7,221 bases of DNA from Actinomycetes bacterium (GCA_021841725.1 JAKCEC010000065.1:1-7221); one strand, 5' to 3'. Shown: positions 1-6,681, counted from the stretch's first letter. Notes: a model not told the origin generated them from the letters alone. Numbers and translations are program-made.

Positions 1-711
1 GACCAGCATGCCGCGGGCCACGGGGACCAGGTGGGGCGTGAAGAGCAGCTCGGCGTTGATCTCGCGCTCGATCTCAATCGTGTGTCGGTGGCGCAGCAGT
101 CCGTAGGCCTCGGCGTTGGCCGTGAGACGCGAGAAGTGCAACCGCTCCGCCGGGGCGCGACCGGCCCCCGACGCCCCCGACAGCGCGTTGACCACGAGTC
201 CGCTGGTCTCGACGAGCCCCCGGTCGAGGAACGGTCCGAGTGCCAGTGAGGTGGCCGTCGGGTAGCACCCCGGCACCGCGATGAGCTCGGCCCCGCGCAA
301 TTGTTCGCGGTGACGTTCGACCAGTCCGTAGACGGCGCCGGCCAAGAGCTCGGGGGCGCGGTGTTCGTCGCCGTACCACTCGACGTAGTCGCGGGGGTCC
401 TTCAGGCGAAAGTCGGCGCCGAGGTCCACCACGGCCACGCCGCGCGCGCGCAGGTCGGGCACCAGCGCCTGACTGCGACCGTGGGGCAGGGCCACGAACA
501 CGACGTCGGCCGCGACGTCGGCGACCCTCGCCGTTGGTTGGTACACGAGACCGGGGTAGAGCCCCGCGAGGGCCGGCGCGTGGGCCGCGACCGACTTGCC
601 GGCGTTGGACTCACCCGTCGCCAGCACGACGTCGAGTTCGGGGTGCGCCCCCGCGAGGCGCAAGACCTCGAGGCCGGCGTATCCAGTTGCTCCCACCACG
701 GCGATTCGCAT
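1..711 (-). CDS. argC: N-acetyl-gamma-glutamyl-phosphate reductase (partial, 3' end outside window)
   Basis: This enzyme makes N-acetylglutamate 5-semialdehyde by NADPH-dependent reduction of N-acetyl-gamma-glutamyl phosphate, a cytoplasmic step of arginine biosynthesis. The visible 237 codons are open to the window edge; the family is usually about 340-350 residues, so about 110 C-terminal residues are missing. Residues 3-13 (IAVVGATGYAG) form the Rossmann dinucleotide-binding loop. The catalytic cysteine is C149 in AVPGCYPT (codon 267..265). Further family signatures are ALPHG (74-78), DLGADFRL (96-103), a SGASGAGR-type block, and AYGLLRHRHT near the end of the visible part. The ATG at 711..709 is chosen because it directly precedes the Rossmann strand. 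It has no Shine-Dalgarno, but a -10-like TAAAAT lies 6 bp upstream, which fits a leaderless mRNA. The gene is divergent from the transporter at 778. argJ and argB would be expected beyond the window start (inference from common gene order). Identification is firm. Confidence 0.96.
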   Translation of the reverse strand, partial: MRIAVVGATGYAGLEVLRLAGAHPELDVVLATGESNAGKSVAAHAPALAGLYPGLVYQPTARVADVAADVVFVALPHGRSQALVPDLRARGVAVVDLGADFRLKDPRDYVEWYGDEHRAPELLAGAVYGLVERHREQLRGAELIAVPGCYPTATSLALGPFLDRGLVETSGLVVNALSGASGAGRAPAERLHFSRLTANAEAYGLLRHRHTIEIEREINAELLFTPHLVPVARGMLV

Positions 712-713
712 AC

Positions 714-727
714 TGACATTTTATGCA
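714..727 (-). promoter_or_regulatory. Possible ArgR operator (ARG box) at argC
   Basis: The minus strand reads TGCATAAAATGTCA, a TGCAT half-site, an A-rich centre and a degenerate TGTCA half-site. This loosely resembles actinobacterial ARG boxes (TGCAT-A/T-rich centre-ATGCA or TTCA types). It covers the -10 box and sits 2 bp before the argC ATG, where a bound repressor would block transcription. A partly overlapping perfect inverted repeat, GCATA-N9-TATGC, spans 708-726. Only one arm of the ARG-box pattern is good, so this is tentative. Confidence 0.3.
718..723 (-). promoter_or_regulatory. Candidate -10 box of argC, leaderless spacing
   Basis: On the minus strand the hexamer is TAAAAT, five of six matches to TATAAT. 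It is followed by 6 bp (GTCAGT) and then the argC ATG, so transcription would begin at or next to the A of the start codon. Together with the lack of any Shine-Dalgarno, this is the arrangement known for leaderless genes in actinobacteria. The best -35 candidate is a weak TTGCGC with a long 19-bp spacer. Seen in sequence; function is inferred. Confidence 0.5.
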
Positions 728-765
728 CAAAGATAAGCAAAAGCGCAACACCGGGGGGGACCCGC

Positions 766-771
766 TAGACT
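766..771 (+). promoter_or_regulatory. Candidate -10 box of the EamA transporter gene, leaderless spacing
   Basis: TAGACT fits the TANNNT pattern (four of six to TATAAT). It is followed by 6 bp (GGACGG) and then the GTG start at 778, the same geometry as on the argC side. A GGA three bases before GTG is too close to be a good ribosome site, and the G-run at 753-760 is too far away. No convincing -35 is visible. A leaderless transcript is the simplest reading. Confidence 0.42.
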
Positions 772-777
772 GGACGG

Positions 778-1677
778 GTGACTCGCAAGGGCTGGCTCCT
801 CTTCAGCGTCATGGCGGTGCTCTGGGGCATCCCCTACCTGCTGATCCGCGTCGCGGTGCGCCAGCTCGACCCCGGAGTCCTCGTGCTGTTTCGTACCGCG
901 CCCGCCGCCCTGCTCTTGGTGCCCGTCGTGACGCACCAGCGGGCCTGGCGCGCGCTGGTGCGGAACGTGCGATGGATCGTCGTCTTCGGCGTCGTGGAGT
1001 TCGGCATCCCCTGGTACCTCATGTCCACGTCCGAACGCCACATCAACTCCTCGCTGACGTCCCTGATCATCTGCGCGGTGCCGTTGTTCTCCGTCGTGGC
1101 CAGTCGCTTCACCCGAACCCACGAACCCATCGGGGCGCGCCGCGGCGCGGGACTGGCGGCCGGCGCCGTGGGGGTGGCCCTGCTGGTCGGACTGGACCTC
1201 ACGGGGGGCTCGATCACCTGGATCGGCCTGATGTCGATCGTGTGCGTGGGCTACGCCATCGGTCCCCTCATCTTGGCCACGAAATTGCGCGACGTGCCCG
1301 GACCCGCCGTGGTCTGTGGCGCCGCCGGCGTCGTGGCCCTCGCCTGGGTGCCCTACGACGTGTTCCACTGGCCCGCGCGCATCGGCGCGGAGACCTGGTG
1401 GTCGGTCGCGGTGCTGAGCGTGTTCTGCACCGCGGGCGCGGTCCTCGTCTTCTTCGAACTCATCAAGGAGGCGGGATCGAGCCGGTCCGTGGTGGTGGTC
1501 TACTCCAATACCGCCATCGCGGTGCTCCTCGGGGTGGTCGGACTACACGAGCCCTTCACCGTCGGCATCGCCCTGGGCTTCCCGCTCATCGTGCTCGGGT
1601 CCTACCTCGCCACCAGCGTCGCGCGCGGGGCCGCGACGCACGCGAGCCGCGACGCGAACCTCCCCATCTACGAGTAG
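778..1677 (+). CDS. EamA/DMT-superfamily membrane transporter
   Basis: This is a 299-residue integral membrane protein of the drug/metabolite transporter superfamily (EamA type); many members export amino acids or other small metabolites. About ten hydrophobic segments can be placed near residues 5-23, 34-52, 65-83, 91-109, 122-140, 145-165, 174-192, 207-226, 235-256 and 260-280, i.e. two five-helix EamA repeats. The second repeat ends with the typical pattern: YSNTAIAVLLG, then LHEPFT, a glycine-rich last helix, and a short polar tail. Length is normal for the family (280-310). The GTG start is chosen because it lies just before the first helix and 6 bp after a -10-like box. It is the only plus-strand gene here. 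It shares an intergenic region with argC and its last 135 bp overlap the thioesterase gene on the other strand. The substrate cannot be told from sequence; divergence from argC hints at an amino-acid link, but this is only inference. Confidence 0.93.
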   Translation: MTRKGWLLFSVMAVLWGIPYLLIRVAVRQLDPGVLVLFRTAPAALLLVPVVTHQRAWRALVRNVRWIVVFGVVEFGIPWYLMSTSERHINSSLTSLIICAVPLFSVVASRFTRTHEPIGARRGAGLAAGAVGVALLVGLDLTGGSITWIGLMSIVCVGYAIGPLILATKLRDVPGPAVVCGAAGVVALAWVPYDVFHWPARIGAETWWSVAVLSVFCTAGAVLVFFELIKEAGSSRSVVVVYSNTAIAVLLGVVGLHEPFTVGIALGFPLIVLGSYLATSVARGAATHASRDANLPIYE

Positions 1678-2343
1678 CCACAGGGCGTCGTCGCTCGTGA
1701 CCAACTCGGCGCGGTGACCCTCCTCGACGGGCCCGTGGTGGATCACGTCGACCTCGTCGACCGGGGCGTCGACCACCTCGGCCACCGCCTGCCAGACCGC
1801 GGCGTTGTTGACGTGACCAATGACGTCGAGGTCGGCGCGCCGTAGCGGCCACGTCCGTCGCGGGGCGCCCTCGGGCGGGGCGCTCGTCGGCACCCGCCCC
1901 GAGACCCGTCGCCCCCTCATCGCTTCGCCGAAGATCTCGTAGAACGTCGCGGGGATGCGCACGGGAAAGCCGCGCGGATCGACGGGCACCCAGAGCGAGG
2001 ACGCCTCGAGCACCAGTCGGCCCTCCACGTAGACGTTGGTGCGTCGCTCGGCCCACGCCGCGCCCACGCCGGCGCAGAACGTCGTGAGGGTCAGTCGGTC
2101 GTAGAGCCGCGGCCACTCCCCCACCGCTCGAAAAGAGGTGCGCCGCGCCAACCACAGCGCGTCGGTGACGATGCCGCAGTCCTCCCAGTCCTCGGTGGCC
2201 GCGTCCTGGAGCGCGCGCGCCACCCCGTCCAGGCGCCAGTCGCCCGAGGGCAAGGCGTCACTGAGGCGCACCACCGTGCTCATCGAGAACCGCCGCCCCA
2301 CCGAGGGTTCGGGCACGTAGTCGCGCGTCGCGGGCTCGGCCAC
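1543..2343 (-). CDS. Acyl-ACP thioesterase-like double hot-dog protein
   Basis: This 266-residue protein resembles the acyl-ACP thioesterase family (FatA/FatB-like), which releases fatty acids from acyl carrier protein by thioester hydrolysis in the cytoplasm. The first hot-dog domain spans about 15-130 and includes RLDGVARALQDAA (37-49), an arginine-rich TSFRAVGEWPRLYDRL block (69-84) and WVPVDPRGFPVRIP (118-131). The second spans about 160-236 and carries DLDVIGHVNNAAVW (171-184), the hot-dog signature with Asp, His and Asn candidates for catalysis. The GTG start follows the pheT TGA with no gap; a GAGG lies 6 bp upstream, and the family-like N-terminus (YVPEP..GRRF) precedes the next ATG (residue 21), favouring the GTG. 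Residues 223-266 are read antisense to the transporter gene. Residues 223-235 look like a real last strand; the following 31, rich in R, G, E and D, look like run-on. The exact substrate (ACP or CoA ester) is uncertain. Confidence 0.82.
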   Translation of the reverse strand: MAEPATRDYVPEPSVGRRFSMSTVVRLSDALPSGDWRLDGVARALQDAATEDWEDCGIVTDALWLARRTSFRAVGEWPRLYDRLTLTTFCAGVGAAWAERRTNVYVEGRLVLEASSLWVPVDPRGFPVRIPATFYEIFGEAMRGRRVSGRVPTSAPPEGAPRRTWPLRRADLDVIGHVNNAAVWQAVAEVVDAPVDEVDVIHHGPVEEGHRAELVTSDDALWLLVDGEVRVAARVRRGPARDAGGEVGPEHDEREAQGDADGEGLV

Positions 2344-4776
2344 TCAGGACCTCAGCTCGGCGCCGAGCGCGCGCGCCGCGACGATCAGGGTCTCGCGCGC
2401 CCTCGCCACGTCCGACTCGCTCAGGGTCTTCTCCGGTGAGGTGAAGCGAACGTTGTAGGCCAGCGAGCGCGTGCCCGCGGCGAGCGCGCTGGCGCGGTAG
2501 ACGTCGAAGAGCGTGACGTCCTCGACCAAGTCCGACGCCGACATCAGCACTTCGGCCAGGTCGACGGCGTGGACCCCCTGGGGAACCACGAAGGCGAGGT
2601 CGACGAGGGCGACGGGGTATCGCCCCGGCACCGTCACGATCTGATCGAGCTCCGCGTCCAGGGTCAGTTCGAAGAGCACGTCCAGGTCCACGTCGAGCAC
2701 GCCCAGTCGCCGCGACGTCGTGGTGAGGGCGGCGACCAGGCGCGCGTCGACCTCGCCCACGTAGCCCACCCGTCGATTGGTGCCGCGCTCGATCAACTCG
2801 GCGGTGCGCGTCGGGTGAAGGCCGGGGGCGGCGTCGTCCCGCGAGCGCACGACGACGTCGTGGATGCCCAGGCGCGTCGCCAGGGCGCACCACGTGGCCA
2901 CGGCGGTGCGCGCGTCGTCGTGCTCGCGCCCGAGGACCACGGTGAGCCGTTCGTTCTCCTGGGGCAGGGCGAGGGCGAGGGTCGCGCCGGCCCCCCCGCG
3001 GGTGCGCCGCGGCTCGTCGGCCACCGCGGGGTGCACGAAGACGCTGCCGATCTCGCCCATCGCCACGTCACCCAAGCCGCGTTCGGCGTTCTTGCCCCAC
3101 GCGCGCACCAGACCGACCAACATCGACGAGCGCAGCACCGCCTCCTCGGCGGCCAGCGGGTTCGTGACGCGCACGCGCGCCCCGCCCGGGACCAACAGGT
3201 CGAAGTCGGCGTCGCTCCCCAGGGTCGGGGTCCAGGCCTCGTGCACCCCCAGGTCCACCACGGTGTCGCGCAGACGCCGGCGCACGCGCTGTCGATCGCT
3301 CAGGGCGCCCGGCGCGGGCCACGTCGGCGTGCGTCGCGGCAGGCGCGAGTACCCGTAGAGGCGAGCGATCTCCTCGATCACGTCGGCGCGCCCCGCGGCC
3401 CCGGTACGCACGTCGAGGCGGGCGCTCGGCGCGGTGATCGACCAGGGACCCTCGCCCGTCACGCGAAACTGCAGTCCCTCGAGAATGCGCTTGACGTCGT
3501 CGTCGGACACGGCGAGGCCCAGGGCGCGTTCGAGGTCACCCTCGCGCAGCGTCACGGTGGGCGCCGTGGGGACCACGCCCGCGACGTCGAGCGGCGCCGC
3601 CATCCAGCGCACCTCGGGGTTGCTCTCGCGCAGCAGCGCGACGAATCGGGCCGCCGCCACCAGCGCCAGCTCGGGATCGACGCCGCGCTCGAAGCGATTC
3701 GACGCCTCCGAGCGCAGGGCGTGACGCTTCGAGGACCGCGCGATACTCATCGGGTCGAAGAAGGCGGCCTCGAGGAGGACGTCGGTGGTACCGGGCGAGA
3801 TCTCGCTCGCGGCGCCCCCCATGATCCCCCCGAGTCCCAGGACGCGGTCGTCGCCGTCCACGATGACGCAGTCCTCGCCGGTGTCGCCCAAACCACGACC
3901 CGGCTGCGCCAGGGCGCGTTCGACTCCGTCCAGCGTCGTCAAGGTCTCGCCCGCCCGGGCGCGACGCGCGCGCAGGGTGCGCCCCGCGACCCGGGCGGCG
4001 TCGTAGGGGTGCGTCGGCTGACCGAGCTCGAGCATCACCAGGTTCGACGCGTCGACCACGTTGGAGATGGGTCGCATCCCCGCCATCGTGAGGCGACGGG
4101 CCAGGTGCGCGGGCGAGGGGCGCACCACCACGCCGCGCAGCGCCGACACCGTGAGTCGACCGCACAGGTCGGGGTCGTCGATGCCCGCCCCGGCGTAGGT
4201 GACCGTCTCGTCGGTCTCGTCGGGTCGCGCGAGGTCTGGTTCGCGCAGCGCGCGACCCAGGCGGGTGGCGAGGTCGCGCGCCACCCCGCGCACGCTCCAC
4301 GCGTCGGGTCGATTTCCCTCGATCGAGATATCGAACACCACGTCACGGGTGATCCCCAGCGCCGCCAGGAGGGGCTGGACGACCACGGGATCGTCGCTCA
4401 ATCGTAACTCGCGCGCCGAACAAAGCATCCCGTGCGAGGTGACGCCGCGCATCCGACGCTCGGCGATCTCGAATCCGCCCGGCAAGACGGCGCCGACGGG
4501 GGCCAGCGGCACGTGATCGCCCACCGCGAAGTTCATCGCCCCGCAGACGATCTCGAGGGGCCCGTCACCCGCGTCCACGGTGACCAGACGCACCCGATCG
4601 GCTCCCTCGATGGCGCGCACCTCGTCGATGCGCGCCACCACGACGTCCTCGAGTCCCTCGCCCACCCTCTCGACACCCTCGACCACCAGACCCAGGTCGT
4701 CGAGGACGCCCGTGAGCTCGCCGACGCTCTCGTCGAGGTCGACGAAGTCCCGCAACCACGACAGGGGGATCTTCAT
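2344..4776 (-). CDS. pheT: Phenylalanine-tRNA ligase beta subunit
   Basis: The beta subunit of the cytoplasmic (alpha-beta)2 phenylalanyl-tRNA synthetase binds tRNA-Phe and edits mischarged Tyr-tRNA-Phe. At 810 residues it is normal full length. Domains in order: N-terminal MKIPLSWLRDFVD, tRNA-binding OB domain about 40-150 (ADRVRLVTVDAGD, then LEIVCGA and MRGVTSHGMLCS), B3/B4 editing domain about 210-380 (PISNVVDASNLVMLELGQP, LGLGGIMGG, LLEAAFFDP with E336 in the usual editing position, SNRFERGVDP), B5 about 405-480 (DVIEEIARLYGYSRLP), catalytic-like core about 490-700 (TNPLAAEEAVLRSSML) and the C-terminal FDX-ACB anticodon-binding domain about 717-809 (GRYP, LFDVYRA, SLAYNVRF, EKTLSE). The motif after LGQP reads THPYD, where HAFD is more usual. 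The ATG overlaps the pheS stop (ATGA) and has no clear Shine-Dalgarno, so translation is probably coupled to PheS. Confidence 0.98.
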   Translation of the reverse strand: MKIPLSWLRDFVDLDESVGELTGVLDDLGLVVEGVERVGEGLEDVVVARIDEVRAIEGADRVRLVTVDAGDGPLEIVCGAMNFAVGDHVPLAPVGAVLPGGFEIAERRMRGVTSHGMLCSARELRLSDDPVVVQPLLAALGITRDVVFDISIEGNRPDAWSVRGVARDLATRLGRALREPDLARPDETDETVTYAGAGIDDPDLCGRLTVSALRGVVVRPSPAHLARRLTMAGMRPISNVVDASNLVMLELGQPTHPYDAARVAGRTLRARRARAGETLTTLDGVERALAQPGRGLGDTGEDCVIVDGDDRVLGLGGIMGGAASEISPGTTDVLLEAAFFDPMSIARSSKRHALRSEASNRFERGVDPELALVAAARFVALLRESNPEVRWMAAPLDVAGVVPTAPTVTLREGDLERALGLAVSDDDVKRILEGLQFRVTGEGPWSITAPSARLDVRTGAAGRADVIEEIARLYGYSRLPRRTPTWPAPGALSDRQRVRRRLRDTVVDLGVHEAWTPTLGSDADFDLLVPGGARVRVTNPLAAEEAVLRSSMLVGLVRAWGKNAERGLGDVAMGEIGSVFVHPAVADEPRRTRGGAGATLALALPQENERLTVVLGREHDDARTAVATWCALATRLGIHDVVVRSRDDAAPGLHPTRTAELIERGTNRRVGYVGEVDARLVAALTTTSRRLGVLDVDLDVLFELTLDAELDQIVTVPGRYPVALVDLAFVVPQGVHAVDLAEVLMSASDLVEDVTLFDVYRASALAAGTRSLAYNVRFTSPEKTLSESDVARARETLIVAARALGAELRS
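2350..2353 (-). promoter_or_regulatory. Ribosome binding site of the thioesterase gene, inside pheT
   Basis: GAGG is followed by 6 bp (TCCTGA, which contains the pheT stop) and then GTG. The site lies in the last pheT codons, so thioesterase translation is probably coupled to termination of PheT. It supports the GTG start over the ATG 20 codons further in. Confidence 0.55.
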
Positions 4777-5846
4777 GAGAACTGCCGCAGGAATCGAACG
4801 TCGTTTTCAATGAGGGCGCGCATGTCGGCGATCTGGTGGCGCATCTGCGCGCAGCGGTCGATACCGAAGCCGAAGGCGAAACCGCTCCACTCGTCACCGT
4901 CGATGCCCACCGCCTCGAGCACGGCGGGGTCGAGCATGCCACAGCCCCCCAGTTCGATCCACCCCGTGTGCGAGCAGGTGCGACACCCGTCGCCGCGACA
5001 GATGGTGCACGTGATCTCGAACTCCGCCGACGGCTCGGTGAAGGGGAAGTACGCGGGGCGCAGGCGCGAGGAGATGTCGGCGCCGAAGTACGCGTGCGTG
5101 AAGGTCTCAATCACGCCCGCCAGGTCGGCGAAACTGATCCCCCGGTCCACGACCAGGCCTTCGATCTGGTGGAACGCCGCCAGGTGGCGCGCGTCGGGTG
5201 TGTCGCGGCGATAGCAGCGCCCGGGCATCACGCTGTGAATCGGCAACGAATCGTCCGCCACCGCGCGCTCCATGAGGTGGATCTGCGTGGGCGACGTGTG
5301 CGTGCGCAGGACGACGGTCTCGGGCTCGCCGAGGTCGACGTAGAACGTGTCCCACATCCCGCGCGCGGGATGGGCGGGGGGGATGTTGAGAGCCTCGAAG
5401 TTGTACCAGTCACTCTCGACCTCGGGGCCCTCCGAGACGCGAAAGCCCATCGCGACGAAGACGTCCTCGAGTTGGCGTTGCGTCGCGGCCACGATACCGG
5501 GGTGGCCCACCGCCACGGGTGCGTGCACCTGCGCCAGGACCACGTCGCCGAGGTCGAGGCGATCCGCCTCCAGCGCCGCCGAGCGCGCCGAGCGCTCCAG
5601 CGTCGCGCGGTGCGTCGCGAAGGCCTCCTCGACCACTCGTCGGGCCTCTTGGAGCTGGGCGCCGGCGGCCTTACGCTCCTCGGGGGCGAGGGCGCCGAGG
5701 GACTTCTGCAGACTCGAGAGCACGGAACGCTTACCGATGAGAAAGGGCTCGTCGGCCTGCAGGTCCGCGAGGGTGGTGGCCAGGTGCACACGGGAGATGA
5801 GATCCGCGACGTGCGTCGAGAGCTCGGCGAGGGGCGAGGTCGTCAT
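4773..5846 (-). CDS. pheS: Phenylalanine-tRNA ligase alpha subunit
   Basis: This catalytic class II subunit attaches phenylalanine to tRNA-Phe in complex with PheT. It has 357 residues, slightly longer than the usual 330-350. Residues 1-95 form the tRNA-binding coiled-coil arm (GKRSVLSSLQKSLG, APEERK). The catalytic domain follows with GHPG (114-117), EGPEVESDWYNFEALN (139-154), HPARGMWDTFY (159-169), LRTHTSPTQ (180-188), GRCYRRD (209-215), FHQIEGLVVD (225-234) and motif 3, FAFGFGIDR (323-331). A324 matches the alanine that sets side-chain specificity in the E. coli enzyme. C280, C283, C288 and C291 form a zinc-knuckle-like cluster before TGWIEL. The ATG at 5846 is chosen over further-upstream in-frame codons because family similarity begins there and GAGGG lies just before it, although the spacing is short (2-3 bp). 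The gap to the preceding methyltransferase gene is 22 bp, and the stop overlaps pheT. Confidence 0.98.
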   Translation of the reverse strand: MTTSPLAELSTHVADLISRVHLATTLADLQADEPFLIGKRSVLSSLQKSLGALAPEERKAAGAQLQEARRVVEEAFATHRATLERSARSAALEADRLDLGDVVLAQVHAPVAVGHPGIVAATQRQLEDVFVAMGFRVSEGPEVESDWYNFEALNIPPAHPARGMWDTFYVDLGEPETVVLRTHTSPTQIHLMERAVADDSLPIHSVMPGRCYRRDTPDARHLAAFHQIEGLVVDRGISFADLAGVIETFTHAYFGADISSRLRPAYFPFTEPSAEFEITCTICRGDGCRTCSHTGWIELGGCGMLDPAVLEAVGIDGDEWSGFAFGFGIDRCAQMRHQIADMRALIENDVRFLRQFS

Positions 5847-5868
5847 ATCCCTCAAGGCTACGAGGTTC

Positions 5869-6663
5869 TCAGACGTCGGTGGTGGCGCGGCGCTGTCGCA
5901 GGGCCTCGAAGGCGATGAGCGACGCCGCCACGCCCGCGTTGAGCGACTCCGCCGTGCCCACCATCTCAATCGTCATCCGCGCGTCACAGCGCGCCAGTGC
6001 GTCCTCGCTCAGGCCCGCGGACTCGTTACCGATGAGCACCGCGCAGGGACCGCGCAGGTCGCAGTCCTGGTAGGGCGTGGCCCCTCGCAACACCGTCGCG
6101 TAGGAACGCACCCCGCGAGCGCGTAGGTGGGTGGTCGCCGCGTCGAGGGACGCCTCGACCAGGGACACGCGAAAGATCGCGCCGGCGGTGGCCCGCAGCG
6201 TCTTGGGGTTGTAGGGGTCGACGCAGTCGCCGCTCAGGATGATCGTGCGCACGCCGGCGGCGTCCGCGGAGCGGATAATCGTGCCCAGGTTCCCGGGGTC
6301 GCGCAGGTTGTCGAGTACCAGGACCAGACCGTCGAGCGCCGCGCGGGTCAACTCCTCGGTCGAGAACTGCACGGTGGCCAGGACCGGCTGTGGCGTGGCG
6401 GCGTCGGCGACGCGCTCGAGGACCCCCGGTGCGAGGTCGAACACGGCGACGCCCTCGTCGCGCGCGCGCTCGATCACGCGCGCCACCTCGGGCCCCCCGC
6501 GGGCGTCACGGTCGACGTAAAGCGCGTCGATCGCCGCGCGCGCGTCGAACGCCGCGCTGACCAGATCGGGCCCCTCGATGACGCAGACGCCCTCGGCCCA
6601 GCGTTCGCTGCGCTTGGCTAACAGGCGTCGGAGCCGACGCACGCGCTCGTGAGTCGACCCCAA
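5869..6663 (-). CDS. SpoU/TrmH-family RNA 2'-O-methyltransferase (RlmB/TsnR-like)
   Basis: The family transfers a methyl group from S-adenosylmethionine to a ribose 2'-OH, usually in 23S rRNA or tRNA, through a knotted SPOUT fold. This 264-residue protein has an N-terminal substrate-binding domain (about 1-100, including ERVRRLRRLLAKRSERW and VIEGPDLV) and a C-terminal SPOUT domain. Motif 1 is DNLRDPGNLGTIIRSA (118-133) with catalytic R131, motif 2 is IGNESAGLSE (211-220), and motif 3 is ESLNAGVAASL (239-249) followed by RQRR. Motif 3 has NAG where NVS or NVA is more common. The TTG start is provisional: an in-frame stop, which is also the rplT stop, lies 6 codons upstream, so the start is TTG or the GTG 7 codons later. 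GAGG lies only 2 bp before the TTG. The family often sits between rplT and pheS in actinobacteria. The exact methylated base is unknown, so no symbol is given. Confidence 0.93.
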   Translation of the reverse strand: MGSTHERVRRLRRLLAKRSERWAEGVCVIEGPDLVSAAFDARAAIDALYVDRDARGGPEVARVIERARDEGVAVFDLAPGVLERVADAATPQPVLATVQFSTEELTRAALDGLVLVLDNLRDPGNLGTIIRSADAAGVRTIILSGDCVDPYNPKTLRATAGAIFRVSLVEASLDAATTHLRARGVRSYATVLRGATPYQDCDLRGPCAVLIGNESAGLSEDALARCDARMTIEMVGTAESLNAGVAASLIAFEALRQRRATTDV

Positions 6664-6681
6664 CGCCTCAGTCAGAAGGGC

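Noticed and set aside
301..768. A 155-codon plus-strand frame opposite argC
   Set aside because: It is antisense to argC, whose cysteine and Rossmann motifs are clear, and the frame has no family resemblance.
723..1700. A 325-codon plus-strand frame overlapping the transporter gene, and a 215-codon minus-strand frame (721-1368)
   Set aside because: Both are alternative frames of the transporter gene. Their products are arginine- or histidine-rich without hydrophobic segments or motifs, whereas the 778-1677 frame gives a clean ten-helix protein.
1660..1700. Search for a bidirectional terminator between the convergent genes
   Set aside because: No stable hairpin with a T-run was found, and the whole junction is coding on at least one strand.
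2569..4407. A 612-codon open frame on the plus strand, opposite pheT
   Set aside because: It is the antisense shadow of a well-conserved gene in GC-rich DNA. Its translation is rich in R, G, H and D with no recognisable domain, and pheT is certain on the other strand.
5355..5372. A perfect 18-bp palindrome, CATCCCGCG-CGCGGGATG
   Set aside because: It encodes HPARGM of the conserved PheS motif HPAR-x-M-x-DTF, so it is explained by protein constraint and GC-rich codon choice. No second copy was seen in the window.
4836..5918. A 360-codon plus-strand open frame opposite pheS
   Set aside because: Same reason: an antisense shadow of a certain gene, with composition typical of GC-rich non-coding frames.
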